The notes beneath the pieces are model-generated. The model had not been told where the DNA came from. It made no database searches and worked only from the letters and a program-made list of their open reading frames with translations. DNA of 64,000 nucleotides from Flavobacterium aciduliphilum (GTDB lineage Bacteria; Bacteroidota; Bacteroidia; Flavobacteriales; Flavobacteriaceae). The stretch is taken from assembly GCF_003268855.1 (NCBI RefSeq), contig NZ_QLSZ01000004.1:62001-126000 (forward strand). The letters are read 5' to 3'. A program made the position numbers and the translations under genes. The number at the start of each line of letters is the position of its first letter. Within the stretch, counting starts at the first letter, position 1. Shown here piece by piece: positions 8,831 through 17,898 of the stretch.

Positions 8831-9784
8831 TTAGAAGTCTATTTTACAAATCTTATCGACTATGGTTTGAGACAATTTCTCGTGACTTTCATAGGTCCAA
8901 CCTGCTATATGCGGAGTAAGTAAGACATTTTCTGATTCTAACAAAACCTGAAACGCTATGGGCTTTTCTTGATCAAGAAACAAATTTTCAAAAGACAATT
9001 TCTCATATTCTAAAACATCCAATCCCGCTCCGAGAATTTTACCAGACTGTAATGCGTCTACTAAATCGGCGGTAACTACATTTTTCCCTCGAGAAGTATT
9101 AATAAACCAAAACGGTTTGGCAAAGGCATTTATAAAGTCTTTTTGTAGCATTTTATCTGTTTCTGGGGTCCAAGGAATGTGTAAACTCAAGACATCTACT
9201 TGTTGTTGTAGCTCTTCTAAGGAAACTTGTGTGGCATTGGCATCACCAACCTGTTCTTGAATGTCATAACAAAGGACTCGTACATCAAACCCACGTAGTT
9301 TTTTGGCAAATGATTTTCCCATATTCCCATACCCGATGATTCCTACCGTTTTTCCTTCCAACTCATACCCACGATTCCCTTCACGAATCCAATGCCCTTG
9401 ACGAACCATACGATCAGCACGATTTAATTTATTCATTAACGAAAGTAACATCCCCAAGGCATGTTCGCCAACCGCATTTCGATTTCCTTCAGGAGCTGCA
9501 ATTAATTGAATTCCTTTCGTTTGAGCATAGTCACAATCGATACTTTCTAATCCAGCACCTACACGAGCAATAAATCGTAATTGTGTGGCTTTATCCAGAA
9601 AGGTCTTATCAATTTTGAATCGTGAACGAATAACAATACCATGATACTGTTGAATTTTAGCTTCTATTGTTTCTTTAGTAGCGGTAAAATCAGCCTCATT
9701 TTTAAAACCCGCTTGTTCCAATTGCTCCCAAAGCAAAGGATGATTGCTGTCGATATGAAGGATTTTAATTTTAGAAGGTTTCAT
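8831..9784 (-). CDS. D-2-hydroxyacid dehydrogenase (3-phosphoglycerate dehydrogenase-like)
   Basis: The 317-residue NAD-dependent dehydrogenase has the Rossmann motif VGIIGYGNMGKSF at about residues 145-157. The catalytic Arg lies in FINTSRGKNV, a Glu is found near the end of the nucleotide-binding domain (LDVLEYEK) and the catalytic His is in LTPHIAGW. It lacks the C-terminal ACT domain of long serine-pathway enzymes, as flavobacterial short SerA-like proteins do. It is convergent with the OlsF-like gene, with one base between the stop codons. Serine synthesis is the likely role, but other 2-hydroxyacids cannot be excluded. Confidence 0.88.
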   Translation of the reverse strand: MKPSKIKILHIDSNHPLLWEQLEQAGFKNEADFTATKETIEAKIQQYHGIVIRSRFKIDKTFLDKATQLRFIARVGAGLESIDCDYAQTKGIQLIAAPEGNRNAVGEHALGMLLSLMNKLNRADRMVRQGHWIREGNRGYELEGKTVGIIGYGNMGKSFAKKLRGFDVRVLCYDIQEQVGDANATQVSLEELQQQVDVLSLHIPWTPETDKMLQKDFINAFAKPFWFINTSRGKNVVTADLVDALQSGKILGAGLDVLEYEKLSFENLFLDQEKPIAFQVLLESENVLLTPHIAGWTYESHEKLSQTIVDKICKIDF

Positions 9785-9860
9785 TTTTTAAGTATAAAAG
9801 AATTTCATTCGTTTGTCACGGTATAAATCAGATTTGACAAAATTTCAAAATATCCAAATT

Positions 9861-11210
9861 TTACAACCCTAATATCAATCTAGCTATAGCAAAATAGAGC
9901 AAAATTCCAAACACGTCATTTGTGGTAGTAATAAATGGTCCTGTAGCAATGGCGGGATCGATTTTGTTTTTATGAAGAAACAAAGGAACGACTGTACCCA
10001 ACATCGCTGCAAACATAATAACAACGATAATCGAAATAGAAATGGCTATACCCACATGATATTGTCCATACACAATTGAATGAAATGAAAGTAAAAACAA
10101 TGAAATGGTAATTCCTGAAATCATTGCTACAACCAATTCTTTCTTGAAATAGTTTTTACTAAATTCTTTTAACGAGCCATTCGCTAATCCTTGTACCACA
10201 ATCGCAGACGCTTGTACCCCAATATTACCTGCTGTTGCTGATAATAAAGGCACAAAAATAATTAATGTAGAATATTGTTTAAACGCTGATTCGTTATCTT
10301 TCAATACAAAAGAAGCTACGATTTCTATCACCATTCCAATTAAAAGCCATGGCAAGCGCGCTTTTATTAATTCAAAAACGCTATCCCCAGCTTCTACATC
10401 TTGTGTAATCCCCGCAGCCATTTGGTAATCTTTATCTGCTTCTTCTTTGATAACGTCTACAATGTCATCAATAGTTACGCGGCCTACCAAGCGGCCTAAT
10501 TCGTCTACAACAGGAATTGCCTCTAGGTCGTATTTTTGCATTATTCGGGCAACTTCAACATTAGAATCATCCACTCGTACAAAGTCGACTTTCTTAATAT
10601 ACACCTCGCTTATTGGGGTTTTTGTTGAAGTAGTTAAAAGGTCTTTTAATGAAAGTCTACCTTTTAGTCGATTGTCATCATCTACAACATATATAGAATG
10701 CACCCGAGTTACGTGTTCGGCCTGACTTCGCATTTCTTTAACACAGGTAAGGACATTCCAGTTTTCATTGACTTTAACCAATTCTTTCCCCATTAATCCT
10801 CCAGCCGTATTCTCATCATAACGCAAAAGATCAACGATGTCTTTAGCGTGTTCAACATCTTCAAGTTCAGAGATTACTTCTGCTTTTTTACTCTGCGAAA
10901 GTTCGGCAATAATATCGGCAGCATCGTCGGTGTCTAATTCGTCTAGTTCTTCTGCAATTTCTTTTGGAGAAAGGCCATGTAATATTTTTTCACGAACATC
11001 CTCTTCCAATTCTTTCAGGATGTCTGCTGTGATTTCACTATCGAGTATTTTGAAGATATAAATGGCTTCTTCTATGGCTATTTCGTCAAAAATTTCGGCA
11101 ATATCAGCGTAGTGTAAATCATTCAACAAAAGCTCTAAGTCTTTGTCATTTCTTTGATGAATGAGTTCTTGTATTTGATCTAAAAGTTCTTTGCTGATAT
11201 TAAACCGCAT
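9861..11210 (-). CDS. mgtE: Magnesium transporter MgtE
   Basis: The 449-residue protein shows the complete MgtE plan: an acidic cytosolic N-domain of helical repeats (residues 1-130), two CBS domains (about 130-255, with [15 protein letters not shown] and [16 protein letters not shown]), a connecting helix, and five membrane helices with the pore signature [12 protein letters not shown] and [14 protein letters not shown]. It is a Mg2+-gated channel; the CBS and N domains sense internal Mg2+. Its start overlaps the end of rsmA by 11 bases, so the two are probably co-transcribed. Confidence 0.96.
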   Translation of the reverse strand: MRFNISKELLDQIQELIHQRNDKDLELLLNDLHYADIAEIFDEIAIEEAIYIFKILDSEITADILKELEEDVREKILHGLSPKEIAEELDELDTDDAADIIAELSQSKKAEVISELEDVEHAKDIVDLLRYDENTAGGLMGKELVKVNENWNVLTCVKEMRSQAEHVTRVHSIYVVDDDNRLKGRLSLKDLLTTSTKTPISEVYIKKVDFVRVDDSNVEVARIMQKYDLEAIPVVDELGRLVGRVTIDDIVDVIKEEADKDYQMAAGITQDVEAGDSVFELIKARLPWLLIGMVIEIVASFVLKDNESAFKQYSTLIIFVPLLSATAGNIGVQASAIVVQGLANGSLKEFSKNYFKKELVVAMISGITISLFLLSFHSIVYGQYHVGIAISISIIVVIMFAAMLGTVVPLFLHKNKIDPAIATGPFITTTNDVFGILLYFAIARLILGL

Positions 11211-11979
11211 AAGCCTCTATTTTTTTGGTGATTTCGATAAAATCTTCTACTGATAATTGTTCGGGACGAAGATCAAAAATAGCTTCTTCTTTCAAATTAT
11301 CGTGCAAATTTAATGATTTTAAACCATTTCTTAGTGTTTTTCTTCTTTGCTGAAAAGCAGTCTTTACCACCGTAAAAAAAAGCTTCTCATTGCAAGGCAA
11401 AGTAAAGTCAGCTTTCCTTTTGAGTCGCATCACCCCCGATTTTACTTTTGGAGGTGGATTAAACACATTTTCATGCACTGTAAATAAATATTCAGCCTCA
11501 TAAAAAGCCTGTGTTAAAACAGACAAAATTCCATAGACTTTATTTCCTTTTTTGGAACAAATTCGCTCGGCAACTTCTTTTTGAAACATGCCTGAGAATT
11601 CTGGAATTTGATGACGGAGTTCTAACGTTTTAAAAACAATCTGAGAAGAAATATTGTAGGGAAAATTTCCAATAATAGCCAAAGAGGCACCTTTAAAGAC
11701 CTCATTAATATCATACTTCAAAAAATCTTTGGAAATAATCTTTCCATGCAATTTTGGATAATGACGTTCTAAATAATTCACCGACTCTGAATCAATTTCG
11801 ATAACATAGGTTTTTATGGGTTTTTCTAATAAATATTTTGTTAAAACCCCCATTCCAGGACCAATTTCAAGCACATTATCATATCCTTTTAAATCAAGGG
11901 TATCGGCGATATTTTGGGCGATGGTTTCATCCGTTAGAAAATGTTGTCCGAGGTGTTTTTTGGCTTTTACTTTTTCCAT
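11200..11979 (-). CDS. rsmA: 16S rRNA adenine(1518/1519) dimethyltransferase RsmA
   Basis: The 259-residue SAM-dependent methyltransferase starts KKHLGQHFL, the family's N-terminal signature. Motif I is [12 protein letters not shown] and the catalytic motif IV is [10 protein letters not shown]. It dimethylates two adjacent adenines in helix 45 of 16S rRNA late in small-subunit assembly. A -7-like TAATTTTG on the minus strand lies about 80 bases upstream. The downstream mgtE gene overlaps it. Confidence 0.96.
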   Translation of the reverse strand: MEKVKAKKHLGQHFLTDETIAQNIADTLDLKGYDNVLEIGPGMGVLTKYLLEKPIKTYVIEIDSESVNYLERHYPKLHGKIISKDFLKYDINEVFKGASLAIIGNFPYNISSQIVFKTLELRHQIPEFSGMFQKEVAERICSKKGNKVYGILSVLTQAFYEAEYLFTVHENVFNPPPKVKSGVMRLKRKADFTLPCNEKLFFTVVKTAFQQRRKTLRNGLKSLNLHDNLKEEAIFDLRPEQLSVEDFIEITKKIEAYAV

Positions 11980-12060
11980 TAATGCTGAATGTGTTTTCAG
12001 TTTCTATTATTTAATTCTCGCAACGTCGCAAAACCGCAAAGCAGTGTTTTATTTAAATTA

Positions 12061-12068
12061 CAAAATTA
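12061..12068 (-). promoter_or_regulatory. Possible -7 element upstream of rsmA
   Basis: The minus strand reads TAATTTTG, a TAnnTTTG match, about 80 bases upstream of the rsmA ATG. No TTG lies at consensus spacing (the nearest is 29 bases away), so the call is weak. Confidence 0.3.
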
Positions 12069-12086
12069 TACTTATGAATAACTATT

Positions 12087-12224
12087 TTATTTTTTTCCAA
12101 AAAATCGATTCACTGGTTCCATTAAACGCCAAAAAGCATAAACACGCTCCACACCTGATAGTTTTAAAAAAGCTTCCTGTTGTTGTTTGTTGCTTTCTTC
12201 CTTGGTCTGAAATCAAATTTCCAT
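12087..12224 (-). pseudogene. Small gene interrupted by a TGA at codon 4
   Basis: An ATG at 12224, eight bases after the stop of the DUF4286 gene, opens M-E-I-stop. The same frame then continues without a stop for 41 codons: FQTKEESNKQQQEAFLKLSG, then VERVYAFWRLMEPVNRFF and GKK before TAA at 12087-12089. The tail has the composition and helical pattern of a real small protein. No other ATG lies before residue 31 of that stretch. One G-to-A change (TGG to TGA) would explain it. A sequencing error, a GTG start further in, or a chance frame are alternatives. Confidence 0.4.
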
Positions 12225-12232
12225 GATGTGTT

Positions 12233-12556
12233 CTAATTTGTCTGAAAAAACTCGGAAACAAATTCCAACTCGGTTCTAAAAGCTAGCATTTTGTCGCCAA
12301 AAAGACGAGCGCCTTCCTCTCGTAATCGGGGGGCATCTTCATCATAATAGCGCTGTAACGTTTCTTTGCTATCGGTTGTATATTGAATGGCATAGGTAAT
12401 TCCTCCCATTTCTTCTTCAACCAAAACTTTTACCATTCTGGCAGAGCTAAACTTACCCGTGGCTAAAACCTCGTTGATATGTTTGGTTTGCATCCAATGC
12501 ATCCATTGGTCGTGTACACTTTCGTGAATATTTATAGTTACGTTATATAAAATCAT
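12233..12556 (-). CDS. DUF4286 family protein
   Basis: The 107-residue cytosolic protein opens MILYNVTINIHESVHDQW and continues with the compact alpha/beta pattern (GGITYAIQY, DEDAPRLREEGARLFG) of the DUF4286 family, common in Bacteroidetes and usually near rsmA or TPR genes. The ferredoxin-like pattern resembles dimeric alpha/beta-barrel proteins, but no activity is known. It follows the TPR gene by 44 bases and probably shares its transcript. Confidence 0.82.
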   Translation of the reverse strand: MILYNVTINIHESVHDQWMHWMQTKHINEVLATGKFSSARMVKVLVEEEMGGITYAIQYTTDSKETLQRYYDEDAPRLREEGARLFGDKMLAFRTELEFVSEFFQTN

Positions 12557-12600
12557 ATGAATTTTGATTGCTGATTTTTGATTTTTGAAATTGAGATTGC

Positions 12601-14379
12601 TTATATTTCTTTATCACCCCGCAACTTACGATATCTCTTTTGTGCCGTGACATAGTAAATACTGTCCTCATGTTTGGTAATTAGTTCCTCATACAAGGGA
12701 TTGGCTTTATCAAAATCATTGGTTTGATAATACAATTCTGCCGAGTAAAACAACGCTTCATCTATATAAATACATTCTTTAAAATTGTCAATAATTTGTT
12801 TGTAACTTACCAATGCCGATGTTGTGTCGCCCTTGCTTTCATAAATTTTACCTATTCTCAAAAGGGTAACAGGTTCTATGGCATCCCCTTTATTTTCTTT
12901 TAATATAGCTTGAAAAGCAGCCAGTGCATCTTGTTTTTTATCTTGAAATAAAAGAAAATCAGCTCTTGAAAACTTTTTTAAGGCTACTTGTGTCGAATCT
13001 TCAACCGTATTGTCAGAAATTAATAAAAATAAATCAAGGGCATCATTTGCAATTAATTGAGTAGATGCCGATTTAAGTACTTCCAATTGATGATTTGCCC
13101 ATTTAAAGTCGCCTCTATAATAACTAGTTTTTGCAATTTTTAAATTAGCTTCCTGTCCCATCGGACTATTATTTCCTTCAGATTCTATTTGAGAATAATA
13201 AATTAACGCCTGATTAAATTTTTCCTCAAAAAGCAAAATATCTGCGAGTTCCATTTTTACATAAGCTATCTGCTCTCTATTAATAGGTATTTCAAGCGCA
13301 TTTTTTAAAATTTCTTTACCTTCTTCAGGTCGTTTTAAATAAAAGGCTAAAAAATGAGCTTTCAATTTGAGTAACGACAAAGAATAGGGAGAAACACCAT
13401 ATTTTTTTATTAAAAGATCTAATTCTTGACTTAGCGATGGATACTCCGCAGCGGTCGCTTTTTTTATTTTCATATCCATCAAATACGAATGGCATTGGAT
13501 TTGTAAATCCAAATCGCTTGTGTTTTCTAAAACAAAACTCAATATTTCTACAGCGTTGGTTGAATCATTTTCTGCGATAGCCAATTGCCCTAGATTTATA
13601 ATATTTGAAAAAGATTCAGGATTTCGTTTGTAAATGGCTTTTTGTTGTACAAAGGCTTTTCCGTATTCTTTGAGTTGTACAAAAAACCAACTTAAAAACT
13701 CATTCCAAAAAATATCTTGTGATTTCTGTATGCGAAGCAAAAGCGCTTTTTTTAAAGTCTCGTTAAAGGATGTGGTTGTGTCTTCAATCATAAATCGCGA
13801 CAACTGACTTTGAATAATGACCAAATTCTGTGGATTTCTAAACGATTCATTCAAAAACAAATCTATCATCGTATCGACGTCTCCTTTTTGACCATATAAA
13901 ACGGCCATTTGAAAATTAAAATTAAATTTAGAATCCAAAGAAAGTGCCGTTTGATAGGACTGCAACGCATAATCAACCAATGTTTTGTGTTCAAAAGCAT
14001 ACGCAACCTGATAGACTTCATTGGAGTTTTTCTTTATTCTATCAACCGCTTGGTCAAAGTATTTTTTGGCTTTATCGAGATTTTTTTGCAATTGAAAATT
14101 GTACCCTAATTCTACTAAGAAATTACTTTGTTTGTACTTATCATACAAATCTTGTAAAAGCTTTTCAGACTTATCAAATTGCGACAATTGTTGGTAACAT
14201 TCCGCCATTTTAAGCGAATAAGAAAGGTTTGTGGGTTGGGCTTTTGACAACGCTTCATAACTTACTAACGCTTTTTCAAATTCTCCTCTATCAAAATAAT
14301 TTTGCGCCAATTGTTCCGATTGTGCTCGAACAAAAGAAGTTAGAAAGAGGAAAAACAAAACAGAGAAAATCTTTTTCAT
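12601..14379 (-). CDS. Periplasmic tetratricopeptide repeat protein
   Basis: The 592-residue protein has a signal peptide (MKKIFSVLFFLFLTSFVRAQ) and then only helical TPR-like repeats, for example AQNYFDRGEFEKALVSYEAL near residue 25 and ALVSYKQIIDNFKECIYIDEA near 545. Such proteins act as scaffolds in the flavobacterial envelope; the partner is not evident. It lies between serS and the DUF4286 gene. A hairpin region with dyad symmetry precedes it. Confidence 0.85.
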   Translation of the reverse strand: MKKIFSVLFFLFLTSFVRAQSEQLAQNYFDRGEFEKALVSYEALSKAQPTNLSYSLKMAECYQQLSQFDKSEKLLQDLYDKYKQSNFLVELGYNFQLQKNLDKAKKYFDQAVDRIKKNSNEVYQVAYAFEHKTLVDYALQSYQTALSLDSKFNFNFQMAVLYGQKGDVDTMIDLFLNESFRNPQNLVIIQSQLSRFMIEDTTTSFNETLKKALLLRIQKSQDIFWNEFLSWFFVQLKEYGKAFVQQKAIYKRNPESFSNIINLGQLAIAENDSTNAVEILSFVLENTSDLDLQIQCHSYLMDMKIKKATAAEYPSLSQELDLLIKKYGVSPYSLSLLKLKAHFLAFYLKRPEEGKEILKNALEIPINREQIAYVKMELADILLFEEKFNQALIYYSQIESEGNNSPMGQEANLKIAKTSYYRGDFKWANHQLEVLKSASTQLIANDALDLFLLISDNTVEDSTQVALKKFSRADFLLFQDKKQDALAAFQAILKENKGDAIEPVTLLRIGKIYESKGDTTSALVSYKQIIDNFKECIYIDEALFYSAELYYQTNDFDKANPLYEELITKHEDSIYYVTAQKRYRKLRGDKEI

Positions 14380-14400
14380 CGGTGATTTATAAAAAACAAT

Positions 14401-14435
14401 GTACTAAAATAACACATTTTGTGTTACTATAGTAC
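14401..14435. terminator. Interrupted hairpin after serS
   Basis: GTACTA (14401-14406) pairs with TAGTAC (14430-14435), and TAACACA (14410-14416) with TGTGTTA (14420-14426), around a 3-base internal loop and a TTT loop. On the minus strand it follows the serS stop by about 25 bases and precedes a T-rich run. It also lies just upstream of the TPR gene start, so an operator role is possible. Confidence 0.6.
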
Positions 14436-14459
14436 ATTATTTATAGTAAGATTAACTTT

Positions 14460-15731
14460 TTAATTTATTATATCAAATCCTGTGTACTTTCTCAACACTT
14501 CAGGAATCACAATTCCTTCTGGCGTTTGATAGTTTTCTAGGATTCCTGCCATGACTCTTGGAAGCGCTAACGAACTTCCGTTTAAAGTGTGTGCTAATTG
14601 TGTCTTACCGTCTTTTCCTTTGAATCGTAATTTCAAACGATTGGCTTGGTAGGTTTCAAAATTTGATACGGAAGAAATCTCCAACCAACGTTGTTGTGCG
14701 GTTGAGTAAACTTCAAAATCATACGTAAGTGCAGAAGCAAATCCCATATCCCCACCACACAAACGCAAAACCCTGAAAGGTAATTTTAATTCTCGCATAA
14801 TCGTTTTTACATGCTCTACCATAGCGTCTAAAGCTTCATAGGATTTTTCAGGATGTTCCACACGAACGATTTCCACCTTATCAAATTGATGCAAACGATT
14901 TAACCCACGAACATGAGCACCCCATGACCCTGCTTCTCTTCTAAAACATGGCGTATATCCAGTACATAAAACAGGCAACTCATTTTCCTGCAAAATGACA
15001 TCTCTAAAAATATTAGTTACCGGAACCTCAGCAGTTGGAATTAAATATAAATTATCTTTAGCATCATGATACATTTGTCCCTCTTTGTCGGGCAATTGTC
15101 CCGTTCCATAAGCCGAAGCTTCATTGACTAAGTGAGGTACTTGAAATTCCGTATATCCTGCATCAATATTTTTATCCAAAAAATAAGAAATCAACGCACG
15201 TTGCAATTTAGCTCCTTTCCCTTTGTAAATTGGAAAACCAGGCGCTGTGATTTTAGTTCCCAATTCAAAATCTATAATATCGTATTTTTTAATCAAATCC
15301 CAATGAGCTAACGCTCCTTCAAACAATTGAGGCACTTCTCCTTCTTGGTATACATTCAAATTATCCTCGGCTGACTTTCCCTCTGGAACGATGTCAGTAG
15401 GTGTATTGGGTAACAAATACATTTTTTCGGTCAACTCTTTGGTGAATTCGTCGAGTTTGTCCGATAATTCTTTACTTCTTTCTTTAAGAGAAACTGTTTT
15501 TTGTTTTAAAATGTCAGCCTTAGCTTTTTCGCCATTTTTCATCAGTTCTCCGATGTCTTTAGAAAGCTTATTGGATTCTGCAAGAGTGTTATCTAATTCC
15601 ACTTGAGTTGTTCTTCTATTTTCATCCAATTGAACGACTTCTTCAACAAGCACTCTAGCATCCATATTTCTTTTGGCTAGTGCTGCTATTACTTTCTCTT
15701 GATTTTCTCTAATAACCGCTATCTGTAACAT
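14460..15731 (-). CDS. serS: Seryl-tRNA synthetase
   Basis: The 423-residue class II synthetase has the N-terminal antiparallel coiled-coil arm that holds the long variable arm of tRNA-Ser (about residues 30-105). The catalytic core follows with the class II motifs: motif 2 in PCFRREAGSWGAHVRGLNR and motif 3 near the C-terminus in HTLNGSSLALPRVMAGILEN. It charges tRNA-Ser with serine. It has its own hairpin terminator; the divergent M1 peptidase begins 164 bases upstream. Confidence 0.97.
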   Translation of the reverse strand: MLQIAVIRENQEKVIAALAKRNMDARVLVEEVVQLDENRRTTQVELDNTLAESNKLSKDIGELMKNGEKAKADILKQKTVSLKERSKELSDKLDEFTKELTEKMYLLPNTPTDIVPEGKSAEDNLNVYQEGEVPQLFEGALAHWDLIKKYDIIDFELGTKITAPGFPIYKGKGAKLQRALISYFLDKNIDAGYTEFQVPHLVNEASAYGTGQLPDKEGQMYHDAKDNLYLIPTAEVPVTNIFRDVILQENELPVLCTGYTPCFRREAGSWGAHVRGLNRLHQFDKVEIVRVEHPEKSYEALDAMVEHVKTIMRELKLPFRVLRLCGGDMGFASALTYDFEVYSTAQQRWLEISSVSNFETYQANRLKLRFKGKDGKTQLAHTLNGSSLALPRVMAGILENYQTPEGIVIPEVLRKYTGFDIIN

Positions 15732-15895
15732 GATTTAAAATTTAATAGGATTGCAAATTTATGAAATTGCTTTCTATTTATTCACGATTCTAACAAAGAA
15801 TGTCTTCCTTAATAATTCATTAATTTGTAGTTCCTTATGTAGAACAAAAACCTTCTTTACATTAATTTAGTACTTTAGCAAAAAAATCCTCCGTT

Positions 15896-17821
15896 ATGAA
15901 AAATTTTTACTACCTCATCTTATTGTTTATTGGAACTTGTAATTGGGCTCAAAACTCTCAAGAAACGCTAAAAAAAATAGTTTGTTTTGAAAAACAAAGT
16001 GCCTCACATAAAATGAATGTTACTTTGAATCCAAACACCCAAAATTATGATATTACCTATCACAAGCTTGAATTCACGGTAGACCCAGCAATTTATTTTA
16101 TATCAGGTACCGTGACTACTACGTTCACCGCACTTTCTAACATGAATACGATTACATTTGACTTGGCAAACGAGCTTAGTGTAAGTGCTGTAACTCAAAA
16201 CAATCAGAATCTAACTTTTGTTCAAAATGGAAATAATGAATTAGTCATCACGCTCCCAACAACACAACTTACAGGATCTTCAGCAAGTGTTGAAATCACC
16301 TATTCTGGTGCACCTCCTTTAAATGGTTTTAATGCATTTACTACCCAAGTTCGATTAAATGGAAGCCATACATTATACACATTATCTGAACCTTTTGGCG
16401 CACGCGATTGGTGGCCATGTAAACAAGATTTAAATGATAAAGTCAATAGTATAGACGTTTACATCACAGCACCTTCTCAATATATCGCAGTATCCAACGG
16501 TATTGAACCTGAAGCGCCTGTAACGAATGGCACAAACAAAACAACGCATTTTCATCACGGATACCCAATTCCGGCTTATCTAATTTGCATGGCGGTTACC
16601 AATTATACCGTTTATACGCAGTCTGCTGGAACCATTCCGAATACATATCCAATTGTGAATTACGTATATCCTGAAAATTTTGATGCTACCGTTCAAACAC
16701 AACTAGATCAAACCCCTTTAATTTTGAATCTGTATAGTAATTTGTTCGAATTATATCCTTTTCACAATGAAAAATATGGTCACGCTCAATTTGGTTGGGG
16801 AGGCGGAATGGAACATACTACCGTATCTTTTATGAACAATTTTGAAAGAAGCTTGATTGCTCATGAAATGGCACACCAATGGTTTGGCGACAAAATCACC
16901 TGCGGTACTTGGAAAGATATTTGGCTCAACGAAAGTTTTGCTACCTATTTGGCTAGTTTAACCATTGAAAACTTTGATGGTAATGCCGCATTTATTAATG
17001 ACAAAACCAATATGATTGACTACATCACTACGCAACCAGGAGGCGCTGTTTATCTAACCGATACTGAAGCAACCAATGTAAATAGAATTTTTAGCTCCAG
17101 ACTAACCTACAACAAAGGAGCAATGGTGCTTAATATGCTTAGATTAAAATTGGGTGATACTAATTTCTTTCAAGGTATGAGAGCCTATTTAGCAGATACT
17201 AATTTGGCTTATAAGTATGCGTTGACTACCGATTTTAAAGGACACATGGAAACCGCTTTTGGAGGTGACTTAACCGAATTTTTTAACGACTGGATTTACA
17301 ATCAAGGCTATCCTACTTACACGATTACGGCTCAAAATTGGGGAACAGGACAAGCTAAAGTTGTGGTAAATCAAACGCAATCACACGCATCCGTGAGTTA
17401 TTTCGAAATGCCATTGCCTATACGATTCACAGGTGCTGGCGGACAAACCTTTGACACAACGATTAACAACACCTTCAACAATCAAGAAATTATTGTTTCC
17501 GTACCATTTGCAATTACTGGCGTAGAATTTGACCCAGAAAAAGACATTATATCTAAAAACAATACGGTAACTTTAGGCAACGATACTTTCGAAATAGAAA
17601 AAGCAATTGCAATCTATCCGAATCCGGTAACTGATGGAGTACACATTCAAATGCCTTCTACTATTGAAATAGAAAATGTTCGTCTTTTTAACAACATCGG
17701 ACAATTGGTTTTAGAAAGTAATGCTTTAGATTTTTCAGTTGCTTCACTTTCTGCTGGCGTTTTATATGCTGAAATTCAGACCTCTCAAGGAACATTTCAT
17801 AAAAAAATTATAAAAAATTAG
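15896..17821 (+). CDS. M1-family zinc aminopeptidase with T9SS C-terminal sorting domain
   Basis: The 641-residue secreted enzyme starts with a signal peptide (MKNFYYLILLFIGTCNWAQ). An N-terminal beta domain is followed by the gluzincin core: GGGMEHTTVSF, the zinc motif HEMAH at residues 323-327 with the third ligand Glu346 in NESFATY, and a helical region. The last 80 residues or so (IYPNPVTDGVHIQ to FHKKIIKN) form a type A sorting domain, so the protein is exported by the type IX system and kept at the cell surface or released. A terminator follows directly. Confidence 0.93.
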   Translation: MKNFYYLILLFIGTCNWAQNSQETLKKIVCFEKQSASHKMNVTLNPNTQNYDITYHKLEFTVDPAIYFISGTVTTTFTALSNMNTITFDLANELSVSAVTQNNQNLTFVQNGNNELVITLPTTQLTGSSASVEITYSGAPPLNGFNAFTTQVRLNGSHTLYTLSEPFGARDWWPCKQDLNDKVNSIDVYITAPSQYIAVSNGIEPEAPVTNGTNKTTHFHHGYPIPAYLICMAVTNYTVYTQSAGTIPNTYPIVNYVYPENFDATVQTQLDQTPLILNLYSNLFELYPFHNEKYGHAQFGWGGGMEHTTVSFMNNFERSLIAHEMAHQWFGDKITCGTWKDIWLNESFATYLASLTIENFDGNAAFINDKTNMIDYITTQPGGAVYLTDTEATNVNRIFSSRLTYNKGAMVLNMLRLKLGDTNFFQGMRAYLADTNLAYKYALTTDFKGHMETAFGGDLTEFFNDWIYNQGYPTYTITAQNWGTGQAKVVVNQTQSHASVSYFEMPLPIRFTGAGGQTFDTTINNTFNNQEIIVSVPFAITGVEFDPEKDIISKNNTVTLGNDTFEIEKAIAIYPNPVTDGVHIQMPSTIEIENVRLFNNIGQLVLESNALDFSVASLSAGVLYAEIQTSQGTFHKKIIKN

Positions 17822-17846
17822 GCATAAACAATATATTTAGTAAAAA

Positions 17847-17869
17847 GTAAGGCGAAAACCTTACTTTTG
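17847..17869 (+). terminator. Terminator of the M1 peptidase, overlapping a -7 box for rseP
   Basis: GTAAGG (17847-17852) and CCTTAC (17859-17864) form a 6-bp stem with loop CGAAAA, followed by T-rich sequence. The same bases include TACTTTTG (17862-17869), a TAnnTTTG match 30 bases before rseP. The site may stop the upstream gene and start the downstream one. Confidence 0.6.
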
Positions 17870-17898
17870 CTTTTTTATAACAAGACAGAATCACAAAA

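Noticed and set aside
10447..11061. Serine-rich plus-strand frames over mgtE
   Set aside because: They are opposite-strand shadows of a clear mgtE gene.
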